Made by a program: the position numbers and the translations under genes. 64,000 nucleotides of DNA from Cyanophora paradoxa. Its lineage: Eukaryota; Glaucocystophyceae; Cyanophorales; Cyanophoraceae. Positions 54,662-64,000 of the stretch are shown here, piece by piece. A model generated the notes under the pieces. It had not been told where the DNA came from, did no database searches, and saw nothing but the letters and a program-made list of their open reading frames with translations. The stretch is from assembly GCA_004431415.1 (NCBI GenBank), contig QPMI01000478.1, positions 62,001 to 126,000 on the forward strand, read 5' to 3'. Within the stretch, counting starts at the first letter, position 1, and each line of letters begins with the position of its first letter.

Positions 54662-57600
54662 ACCTATATATATGTGCACGCGGAAATTAATCTTTCGACG
54701 TCGGCATGTAATAATAGATGACAAAAGATATTTGAAGGCGCACATGTCAGTTTGTGGGGTCAAACTGTACAGCGTGTAGTTGGTAGAACCATATGTAAAT
54801 GGGAATGAGGGCGATAGATTTTCTATCTCAGATGGGATGCCGATTGAGGGGATCGAGGGGCATGCCGCGGTATTGAGTGTCTTGGTCTCTGCACAGAGCA
54901 CATATATATGAACGATCATGTACAGTTATATAATTATTTGAATATGACATCACGCGGCCGCGCACGTGTGATTGTCACATTCCAAGCTCCCGAGGGATTG
55001 ACAGCGACTGCGAGATTAATGTAAAACAACTGCAGTGTAACTCTCGAGCTCGCGATCGATCTCAATCAAGTGCCAATCAAATTGCACCCTGTTCTATAGC
55101 GACGTAATAGGTCCTGCCAGCGTAGACGCTGAGAGTTGGCGATCCTCCACCTCCGCCCCGCAGAAACGAGCTTGTCGTGAAGTCGAAGCGCTCGTCCAGC
55201 GGGCAGATCTGTGCCGCAGTGCGTTTGACTGTTAACGTTCTTTTGAGCACATGCACGTGTGATCGATTCTAGGAGCCACTCGCCGTCGGTGGAAGGACGT
55301 AGATCCGCGGATAGTAACCATCTCCGCCGGAGTTTGCACTCGTGTCGGCCGCAAAGCTCAGAGCAATCTGGACGCAATGTATTGCGCTTAGCAGTAATTT
55401 TAATTTGAGGCACTGATGATTATGATTTCGATTAAGGCACCTTCATGTCGGCGGTTGGCGTGAACTGTGCATGCGCACAAAGTGCTCATTTCATGTTGGT
55501 TGGTGTGAGCGAGTATGTGCCGGGGAAAGTAGAATGTACCTTGAAGAAAACCTCGGGGCCGACACGATCGAAGAGGGCGTGGTAGCCCTCGTTCGCAAAG
55601 GTCGGCAGTCTATCGCCGCGCGTGACGTTGGCCAGGGTCGATGAAGGGAAGCTGTTTGCAAACCACCCAGGAACGGAAACCGACGGAGTGGCGTCCGAGC
55701 AGAACGAATCCATTTCTGGAAGTGCATGCAGAATTACGTAAGCTCTGAGAAACGGGAGGCGATTGTGATCGAGATCCTTTGATTTACCCCATGCAGTTAA
55801 AGTAAAATTGCCTCCCGCTTCGCGGCCGTTTGGCATAGCCAAAACAAGGAAATACTGCTCGTCGGGCGGAATGGATGCAATCGACATTCAGGGATGGAAC
55901 TGCGCGTGCAGTTTCACAGTACAGACCTGCTCATTTGCACGCATGTAGGCCTTCACGGTTGAGGGGTAGGCTTGAGTTCCACTTCCGGGAAAAGGGCACA
56001 AGCCAATGTCGCCGTTCGCATTCATGAGCCCGCCCGACGCATCTGCCGCGATTTCCACCCGAACATGTCATTGAATGGGCTTCGCCCTCTAACTCTTATT
56101 AATTTGGTTAATGCGCACGTTCTCGGCTGAGGAGGCAGTTCTTGGAGACGCCGCCGGCCCCGCAAGCCTTCCCGCTCAAAACGTACATCGCGTCGTCGTT
56201 ATAGTCAACGTCCTTTTTCCCGGACGGCGCGGAGCACGTTGTGAAGCGGACATACATGTCCCGCGAAGGCTTGAAGCTGTCGGCCGCGCACGCGCATGAT
56301 CAAGACATGTCGCTCTTCTAAATGATGCAGAAACAATCCAGAAGTGCGCACCTGAACCACAGCTCTGGTAGCCCGTATCCCGATGCACCAAAGGCGCCGC
56401 GGACCGCAGAGCTCCTCGACTGCATGTGCTGAGAGGTCCGCTGCAGCTTCCGACTCTGCAGGCGACGTCCGTTGGTTGTGCTGGAGTCTGTGGCGTCTGG
56501 GACCACTTGAATTTCAGCAGGTAGAGTCCCGAAGAACTTCGCGTCACGCATAGTGCCGCGGAAAGTGTACGTCGCCGATCCGCCTATGCTTGAGCTCGAG
56601 ATGCTTGTGGCAGAAGTGCACGGAGAGGACGCAAGCGCTGCGATTGACCGCGGGATCAAAAACATTCCTTTTGATACCAATTTACAAGCAGTTTGTTTGA
56701 CATACACGGCGACTCGAGCCAACTATAAATTAAGCCACGTTAATTATATATGGTACCGGATTCTCACCCTTTATGAACAACGTGAAGCCTGGGGAGTCTG
56801 GTTGGATTTGAGGGTGTGAAGAAGCAACAATGTAGTATGTGGAGCTCGCGGTCATGTAAGGAGTGACGCGGGCGTTGAAACTCGGCTTCTCTGCGCGAGC
56901 GAGCAGTCGTTAGGTATTGGGTTCCGGAATCCGATTCAGGGAACGAGATGAATCAGCTGCAGAGTGAGAGCATGCGGCTTCGGGTCCGAACCTACGAAAG
57001 CTAAGACGTTGGCGAAGGCTCTGGCCTCTTTGCCGATGACAAAAATGGATTTGTTCGAATTGACTTCATAGTACCTGCGGCGCGTTTTAACTGCAGTATA
57101 TATATTTCTTTGTAAGCATATTTGTAGCCATAGTCAAATAAAATGGTTCACCCGCTCGCGGTGGGCACATACTTAAAGACCAGCTGGGGCTGCCCTGCAG
57201 GAAAGCCAGGAAGCAGAATCTTGTATGCGGCCACGCTCCGCGTGACGGTCGAGTCCAACACAAGGCTCTCCGCGTCAGTGAGGCTAGAGCTCGCCGCTGC
57301 GAGATTCAAACGCGCGTCGAAAGGGCGAGTAGGTACGAATATAAGTATACGACAGCAAATATGAAGTCACTCACTTTTCACGTTGAAGGAGAACGTCCCG
57401 TTGAACTTCGTCGAATCTGTTCCACTGCCTGCACAGCCGAAAATCTGAGGTTGGCGCAAGAATGCACTTCTGTAAGATTTGTTTTACCATCGACAACCAG
57501 ATAGAGGGTCGAGCCGGCAAAAGCAACAAGGTGCAGTTCGTCGCTCACACCTGCAAAGGGGGATACTCGAGGTTAAGTATAAATGCAGAAGCACCCGACC

Positions 57601-58419
57601 ACCAAACATCCCGATCGCGAGTCCGCCCCTAGAGCGGGCCCTCTTCAATTCCCCTTCCCCTCATATTTAGTTGGCGCCACTCGGCCGCCCACTCGATCGA
57701 GATCCCCGTGTGAGCCATGTTTACAGCCGGAGAGATTAGGATGCATACGTCTAGATCTGCGAACGCACCGCCGTAGTGCAAAAGAGCGTCTTCCATTGTC
57801 ACATCTGTCGAGCAGATGTCACTGCTGAAAACAAGCACTTTGAAGTTCCATGAAATTGCAGAGGCGTCAGGTTTAATCTTGACCAGTCTGCACATACGTA
57901 TGCGTGCGCCAAGTTACTGCACGTGCCAGAATTGTGACAATCACGGGAGACAATTGGAAACGCACGTGTCAGTCGCCGAAGCGAGTGTGTACCACTTTTC
58001 GGCTGCGCGTGCAAGCAAACATGAGTTTCTAGTCATACACCTATGCCAGTCGACGAGTTGCAAGCGTGACTGCGCTGCGCACGAGCGGGATGGCCGTGGT
58101 AGTACACCGCGTACGCATCGGCATCGACCGTTGAGAAAGCGCTACCAGTGATGTCGCCGGTGCCCGTGGGCGAGCGGTACTGAAGGTAGGCGGATGCTAC
58201 TGCGCCGAAAGGGTTGACTTTCACGCCTCCCGCGGCCGTCGTGCCGGTCACATTCACTCCGCCCGCCGATGCCGCCGCAGCCGAGTCGATCGCAGTCGGA
58301 GAGGCGGCGGCGCACGGGGAGGTCCGCGCTGGACGGGCGACGAAGCCATCCTCCGCGCGGGCAGCAGCCAGGAGGAGGGCGCAGAGCAGAGCCGCGAGCG
58401 CCGCCCGTGCCGCTGACAT
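54662..58419 (-). other. 5' part of the split host gene (secreted repeat protein)
   Basis: The gene starts at ATG 58419 with a classic signal peptide (AALAALLCALLLAAARA). Exon-like minus segments follow: about 58105-58419; about 57670-57825 (YGGAFADLDVCILISPAV); about 57150-57345 (LNLAAASSSLTDAESLVL); about 56756-56885 (TYYIVASSHPQIQP); about 55510-55887 (DEQYFLVLAMPNGREAGGNF); about 55085-55200 (GRTYYVAIEQGA); about 54740-54890 (SPSFPFTYGSTNYTLYSL). The repeated TYY(I/V)(A/V) plus G.F.L elements link it to exons at 1-2830. Introns are longer and less GC-rich than the viral ones. The exon order runs straight into the virus and resumes beyond it. Exon borders are approximate. Confidence 0.5.
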
Positions 58420-58599
58420 GTGGACCAGGATCGGATATCGATCCCGACCAGCAGCAGCGCCGCGGTGCGCTAAGCTATATAACTACAGCTTCTGGATCTC
58501 ACGCGTAAGCAATACTACGTATACGTAGTAAGCTCCATACCATACACTGTGACATACCAGTAGCATATATGTGACACCACGACGCTCCGACGCTCCGTA

Positions 58600-58780
58600 C
58601 CGTCGGGCACTAAATTACCGCGGCATAAATTACCGCGTTTTAAAACCCGGCCCGCCATAGAGCAAAATACCGCGGTATACGTACCAAATTACCGCGTTTT
58701 AACAAATTCTCGGCGCGGTAATTTGGTACCGCGGTAATTAAGTGGGCGCGGTATTTATGTGTTCTACGGTAGCCGCTAAG
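58600..58780. mobile_element. Short palindromic element with ACCGCG words
   Basis: About 180 bases rich in AAATTACCGCG and its reverse complement CGCGGTAATTT, with an internal CGCCATAGAGCAAAA. Same architecture as the neighbouring elements but different repeats; a non-autonomous MITE-like element is likely. Confidence 0.55.
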
Positions 58781-59005
58781 CCTGGTTCGTAGGAGTCGGT
58801 AGCGACGACGGTAGGACCGTCGGACCATCGGACTCCGGGACAGCCACCGTGGCCCAGACTCCGCCCAGTGGCACCACTGTGGCACTGCCCAGTGCCCAGT
58901 GCCCACCAGTCTTGGACGCTTGGCACCAGAATCTGTGACCAGATCATCATCTTAACTTTAGTAAAGCCAAGTTAAAGGTCCACCGGCCCGGTAGTAGGGC
59001 CGGGA

Positions 59006-59220
59006 CTGCAGGACGGCTTAAATAGCCGTATTTTTAAATTGCCTTAAATTGCCAAGAGGCCGATTTCGGCAATTTAGCATCACGGCAATTGCTTGGGGGG
59101 TAGGGTTTGTTCTAGCTCGCCATAGAGCAGAAGCTGGATTCGGCAATTTATCGCCGCGGCAATTCCGGTTTAGGGCGAATTCGCCAATTTTACACCACGG
59201 CAATTTAAGCCGTCCTACAG
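59006..59220. mobile_element. MITE-like element, GGCAATTT family, copy 1
   Basis: Terminal inverted repeats CTGCAGGACGGCTTAAAT / ...TTTAAGCCGTCCTACAG; interior packed with CGGCAATT words and CGCCATAGAGCAGAA. Both flanks carry GTAGGGCCGG, an apparent target duplication. Confidence 0.75.
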
Positions 59221-59660
59221 AGTAGGGCCGGTACCGGTCCGGCCGAGTCATTATACTAGTATATTGGCAACCGAGTTACAGTCTCAACTTATATTACAGA
59301 CTTACAGTACTAACTTACTATCACTAAGTTAAACCGATCGCGCGACGTCGCCGAGTCGACGGCGACTCGACGCATGCGCATGCAGATACTAGTATCATAG
59401 TATATGTCAGCGCATCGATATCTGCCAGGCTGCAGCTGCCATTGAGTCACCGTCACGGCGTCGACTCGAGCTCAATGTCAGAGTCACTGAGTCACGATTC
59501 GCGATTCACTGAGCTGCGTCACGATTCGCGATTCAATGAGTCACGATTCGCGATTCACGAATCAAGAATCCCGATTTCCATGATGCCATGATGGTCCATT
59601 GATGGACTGACGTCTCCGAGTCTCCGAGAGTCTCCGAGACTCCGACTCTACCGCATAAGA

Positions 59661-59944
59661 CGGTATAACACAATAACATGACGGGCACTATACAGCTTAG
59701 TCTATACTATGTCGGTACCAAATTATGTCGCTTCGAACTTGAAATAACGACATAATTTGGGACCGTCATAGTAGGGCACTCTCAGTGGTACCCCATACAA
59801 TTTATACCGCCCCATACAAGCCTGAAAATTTCATGACGACATAATTATAATTTGGTACCGTCATATTCCACCAACAGAAGGGTCAAGCTTTTTTAAAATT
59901 TTTATAACGACATAAATCTGTCAGCCATATTTTTGTGTTACACG
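59661..59944 (+). mobile_element. MITE-like element, GTATAACACAA family, copy 1
   Basis: About 280 bases with imperfect terminal repeats (CGGTATAACACAATAA / TTTTTGTGTTACACGG) and internal ACGACATAATTTGG words. Nearly the whole sequence recurs inverted at 60425-60675. Confidence 0.8.
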
Positions 59945-59950
59945 GCAATA

Positions 59951-60168
59951 CTGTAGGATGGCTTTTTTAGCCGTCGCTTTATTTTGCCGTAAATTGCCGA
60001 GAGGCCGAATTCGGCAATTGTAAGCGTCGGCAATGTTGCTGGGGGTAGAGAGGTTCCTAGGCCGCCATATAGAACGAACGTCTGAATTCGGCAATTTATC
60101 GCCGCGGCAATTCCGGTTTTGAGCGAATTCGGCAATTGAAGTCCACGGCAATTTAAGCCATCCTACAG
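59951..60168. mobile_element. MITE-like element, GGCAATTT family, copy 2
   Basis: Ends CTGTAGGATGGCTT / AAGCCATCCTACAG. Aligns with copy 1 throughout, including ATTCGGCAATTTATCGCCGC and CCGCCATATAGAACG. Confidence 0.75.
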
Positions 60169-60424
60169 TAGTGACGGTATACGTAGACTCCGACTCAGCG
60201 AGGAGTCCGAGGCTGAGGAGGCTCCCGGGTCCGAGCCTGGAAAATAGGCTGGAATTCGAAATCCCGATCGCGCCGCGGCGATCGCGATGATGATCTCATC
60301 ACTGGGCCATCATGCATGGCATCAGACTCCATGATCAGAGTCGATGATTGGACTCGATGATCGGAGGCTTCGAAGTAAGTTCGGACTCAATTGCAAGCTC
60401 GGAGGGCGACCTAGGACTCGCTAC

Positions 60425-60675
60425 CGTGTAACACAAAAATATGGCTGACAGATTTATGTCGTTATAAAACTTGACCCTTCTCTTGGTGAAATATGACGGT
60501 ACCAAATTATGTCGTCATGAACTTTTCAGGCTTGTATGGGGCGGTAAATTGTATGGGGTACCACTGAGAGTGTCCTACTATGACAGTCCCAAATTATGTC
60601 GTTATTTCACGTCCGAAGCGACATAATTTGGTACCGACATAGTAAAGTGCCCGTCATATTATTGTGTTATACGGT
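60425..60675 (-). mobile_element. MITE-like element, GTATAACACAA family, copy 2
   Basis: Reverse complement of copy 1 with small deletions; ends CCGTGTAACACAAAAATATG and ATATTATTGTGTTATACGG. Confidence 0.8.
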
Positions 60676-61009
60676 AGGAGTCATGCCATGTGAATCCCCG
60701 GGGCCCATGATCATCATGGCATGATGAGTCGGACTCCAGGAGGACCGACTCCGACCGAGTCAAAGGCTGTCCGAGTCCTCATGCACCGTGAAAGGTCCGT
60801 GATGCACGCCGTGCCACCCGGTGACCGTGGCACGCGTACGGTGTGAGTCCGTGTGACGGTCCCGGGTTATAATTAGAGTCTCAGAGTCTCTCGGAGAAGT
60901 CATGATCACCGACTCAGTGAAGTTGCCACTCAGTGAGTCACAGACTCACAGTGACTGCCCCTAGTCGACGTCTGCCCGGCGCCGGCCGCAGCGCCTGCCA
61001 CCGTGGCAC

Positions 61010-61260
61010 TACTGTAAACGTACGAATATCCGCCAGCGTTTAATTTCGAATAGTTTTTTGACGCCGTGACGCTGGCGAATTAAGCCTTTGTATGGAGATC
61101 AAGAGAAGGGTACCAGCGGCTGACCTCTCTATGGCGAAGTCGCACTGCGGCAGGGTGTCGAAATCAAGACGCTGGCGGACTAATTTTCGACAGGATTTTC
61201 GGGTTTTGTCGAATTAAAGTGCTGGCCCAGTACGTGGCGGATATTAGTACGTTTACAGTA
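61010..61260. mobile_element. MITE-like element with TACTGTAAACGTAC ends
   Basis: Perfectly mirrored ends (TACTGTAAACGTAC ... GTACGTTTACAGTA), subterminal ATATCCGCCA, internal CGCTGGCG words and CTCTCTATGGCGAAG, which contains CGCCATAGAG on the other strand. Confidence 0.75.
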
Positions 61261-61557
61261 ATTATACTAGTATAACTGTATATCTTTAGTAAGGGCCTGA
61301 GCTCGCCAGGCTCGAGCCTCGGAGCCGAGTCGGAGGCTGCCAGACAGTGCCAGTCACAGACTGAGTGTCAGACTCACAGGACTCAGATCACAGCCAGACT
61401 GATCCAGTGCCAGGCTGGAAAACCGTTGAACGCCGCAATGAACGGACTCCGGGAGAGAAACCGTTGAACGTGTCACCGGTTTTTCCACAGGTTTTCCCAA
61501 GGACCGTCGGACTCAGGTCGTTTTCCCCATGCGCGGGCCGCGCGGCGACTTGGAATT

Positions 61558-61772
61558 CGGTAATTAGGTAATTAGGGGTCTTTCGTCGACGAGGGGAGGG
61601 GTACAGTCTTTAAACTAGTTCCGGACAGCCCGAGCTAATTAGCCGGAACTCGAGGAGGTCCGGCCCGACCTCCTCGAATTCCAAGCTAATTAGATTTTTA
61701 CCGGTTCGAGGATCGTCCGCAAAAAAAGGTGCGTGTTCGACCTAATTACCTAATTACCTAATTCCCGACTAC
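61558..61772. mobile_element. Palindromic element with GGTAATTAGG ends
   Basis: Ends GAATTCGGTAATTAGGTAAT and the mirrored CTAATTACCTAATTACCTAA; inner mirrored arms GAGGAGGTCCGGC / GCCCGACCTCCTC and GAGCTAATTAGCCGG / CCAAGCTAATTAG. Likely a MITE or foldback element. Confidence 0.65.
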
Positions 61773-63574
61773 GGCAAGTCCTACATGGGGAAAACGAGGT
61801 CAGATCTAGAGACTAGAGTCACTCAGTGACTCATCAGTGACCGTCGGACTCCGACCCAGTCTCGACTCTCGAGCTCCGCCGAGCCGGGAGATCTCGCGAT
61901 GCATATGGAATCTTGACTCAGTGAGCCAGGGGGCCGGCGGGGGGGTCGAGCCGCCATCATATGCATGGCGCCATGGCCAGTACTAGTCGGGACTCGGGAG
62001 TCGGGAGTCGGGAGTCGGGAGTCGGGACCATCGGACCGTCGACGTCCGACGGTCGCACTCGCGCGCGAGCTCCGAATTCGGCGGCTCTGAATTCGAATTC
62101 GAAGCCTCCGACTCCGATCGCGGCCGGGTCCGCCGCCGGGACTCGGGCGGCGACCGTCGGACTCGCCGGCGAGTCCGACGGTCGATGTCGACGTCGGGCC
62201 GGGCCGCCCGCGGCCCGGCCGCCGCCGGGGCCCGCCGCCCGTGCACCGTGCACGCCGTGACGTTTGCCGTCACCCCGCCGTGGCACGGTGGGCCATGCAT
62301 CATGATTCATGATGCATATATATGCATGGGCCCCCCGCGCCCGGCCGCGGGCCCGTGCCCGTGTCGACGTCCCGGGCCGGGCGCCGCCGCGCCGGGGCCG
62401 GGGGCCGGGCCGCCGGCGCCCGGGCCGCGGCCGGCCGCGGGGGCCGCGGGTCCCCCGCCGCGCGCCGCCGGGACTCCGGGACTCCGCCGAGCCGATCGCG
62501 AGTCGCGACTCGCGACCGTCGGACTCCGGACCGTTAATTAGTAATAACATCACTGACTCCGGGACGTCGACGGTATTGTGCCGTCACGTCTCGCACGTCT
62601 AGGGGAGAGACGTAGACCCACACCCTGTACAACAGAGTACAGACCTGCGATGCACTCGATCGTAGGCCGTATAGGCCAGCCCGAGTCCCAGGCAGCCCGT
62701 AGCTATGAGACTGCAGGCCGCAGTGCTAGTATTAATTACAGCTGCTACGCAAGCCGAATCCGAAGCTCTGCCACGTGCACACTCTAATCGAATATAATCC
62801 GAGCCTGACTAAGTCTGCCGAAGTCTGCCGACTCTGGCTATTTACTATTTAATAATTCACGTACGCGTACTGGGCTACATCGTCCCTTCAGGGCAAAACC
62901 CTTCAGCCCTTGAGCGTCCTGCCACCTCGACGCACTCGAGCGCCAAACCCTTCAGCCCTTGAAGGCCAAACCTTTCAGCCCTTGAAGGCCGCTCGCCTGC
63001 CAGGCTGGTGGCCCAGTGGCCTCCGAGCGCCACGTCACCCTCCGAGTGCCCCGCCACCTTGGCCATTCGAGTGCTAGGCCCGGGGCCTCTCCTGGACCGG
63101 GTACGCCGGGCCGGCGGCCGGCCCCCCCTCAGGGCCCGCAGCGGGTACGCCCCCGCGTCGATCGCGAACTCGCGATCGCGCCCGCGACATTCGCCGCAGC
63201 ACAAGAAAGCCGTCCTCGGCGTCCATCCCGCGACGTTCGCCGCAGCAAATCGAAAGTCCCCGAATATTTACATATCCACAATTTAGAAGGTTGAGCTGCC
63301 GAACAACGACATCGACCGGCTCCGTCCCTTCGAATTCGCAACTCGCAGTCGACGTCGGCCCTGCAGACGCCGCTGCCCCTCGACGTCTTGCGAGTCTGGC
63401 CCCTCCGGCCTGTGGCTGGATCCGTAGACGGCGAGAAAAGAGGGAATCCTGTGCTTCAGAACGCGGACGCCGCCGCGACGGGCACTTCCAAAATTCCCGC
63501 TCTTGTTCTCAAATCCGCCTTACGAAATCCTCCACCATTTTCGACCCGAGAATAAAATGAGCGGCCGGACGCAC

Positions 63575-63735
63575 AGATAAATTGACGGTTGCTGTGGGTC
63601 CGCCGGCGATAGGTGCACTTGCACATCGAGTCGGTTGCTGACGGGTCCGCCGGCGATAGGTGCACTTGCACATCGAGTCGGTTGCTTGACGGTTGCTGAT
63701 AAATTGACGGTTGCTGTGGGTCCGCCAGACGATGG
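63575..63735. repeat. Tandem repeat, about 53-base unit
   Basis: GGGTCCGCCGGCGATAGGTG followed by CACTTGCACATCGAGTCGGT occurs twice head to tail, with partial copies (TTGACGGTTGCTGTGGGTCC) on both sides. Confidence 0.85.
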
Positions 63736-64000
63736 TGCACCTGAAAGGACCCGACGCCAAGCCTCACTGGCCTCAGCCCGCGACGATGATGCGCCGCGGA
63801 CGCCCTGCTCCGAGCGATGGTGCGCTCGAGCCCGCTCCGACGTCGGGTACCGAGCGCCGCCGCACTCGGATTTCAAAATGTGCCACCTGCGGTGACGAGA
63901 CGTTGAGCCCACGTCCGTCCAATGCAGGTCCGACCCGGTCACGTTCGGATGGACGACGACCTCGGGCCCTCCCGGCCCTCAACCGCCGTACGTCCCCCGT

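Larger units (their letters stand above)
58420..64000. other. Host intergenic DNA with short inverted-repeat elements
   Basis: No convincing gene: open frames are short, low-complexity or run through repeats. Besides the elements listed separately it holds GTGCCCA repeats near 58880-58905, TCACGATTCGCGATTCA repeats at about 59490-59570, GGGAGTC tandem units at about 61987-62025, a very GC-rich stretch with CCGCCGGG-type words (62100-62480) and CCTTCAGCCCTTGA repeats (62884-62992). Confidence 0.7.

Noticed and set aside
62100-62480. Very GC-rich stretch as coding sequence
   Set aside because: Frames are open on both strands only because of composition; repeated GCC/CGG words, no motif, no start context.
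1-64000. CRISPR arrays, tRNA or rRNA genes
   Set aside because: No regularly spaced identical repeats with unique spacers, and no cloverleaf or rRNA core sequence recognised by eye.

Overview
The window reads as nuclear DNA of a GC-rich eukaryotic alga carrying an integrated virus of about 46 kb. The virus is a small relative of the nucleocytoplasmic large DNA viruses (Nucleocytoviricota). It carries a double-jelly-roll major capsid protein (28576-30018), an A32-type packaging ATPase (22964-24034), a VLTF3-type late transcription factor (21393-22223), a RuvC-like resolvase (24293-24769), a YqaJ nuclease (52264-52920) and a D5-like SF3 helicase (43709-48948). Two genes with HUH-endonuclease signatures lie in tandem (18262-21172). 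I see no DNA polymerase, RNA polymerase subunit or capping enzyme. Size and gene set fit what I recall of the proposed Mriyaviricetes (yaravirus and Pleurochrysis endemic viruses), but trees would be needed to place it. The host cannot be named from the sequence; GT-AG introns, short palindromic elements and a DIRS-like retroelement show that it is a eukaryote.

Layout. 1 to about 2830 and about 54660 to 58419 are minus-strand exons of what looks like one host gene: a secreted, repeat-containing protein with a signal peptide at 58419, split by the virus. About 2830-6200 holds left-end genes and three ACTTGGG-type arrays. 6192-17362 is dominated by virion-surface candidates (FN3/LamG, C1q-like and histidine-collar fibre proteins) with two HNH genes nearby. 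17392-25695 holds small membrane proteins, the HUH genes, VLTF3, ATPase, resolvase and three zinc-ribbon genes. 25673-32414 is a plus-strand structural run with the capsid gene. 32469-37498 holds small genes around a non-coding hub (about 33.3-35.25 kb) of nested inverted repeats, a candidate replication origin. 37537-43403 is a young DIRS-like tyrosine-recombinase retrotransposon inserted between viral genes. 43468-52259 holds two intron-rich viral genes, including the helicase. 52264-54567 holds YqaJ and two right-end paralogues. 58420-64000 is host intergenic DNA with several families of short inverted-repeat elements.

How it works together. Most viral genes are preceded, about 10-40 bases before the ATG, by an A/T-rich element ending in TTTCTNAG, probably the virus's own (late) promoter. 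The helicase gene and its divergent neighbour lack it and instead carry at least 7 spliceosomal introns each, as expected of early genes read by host machinery. The HUH proteins could nick an origin and the SF3 helicase unwind it while host polymerase copies; the ATPase and resolvase would package and resolve genomes. About fourteen reading-frame breaks are seen, nearly all explained by one missing base, usually in a short G, C or T run. That pattern looks more like long-read assembly error than decay, so the provirus may be more intact than the raw frames suggest.
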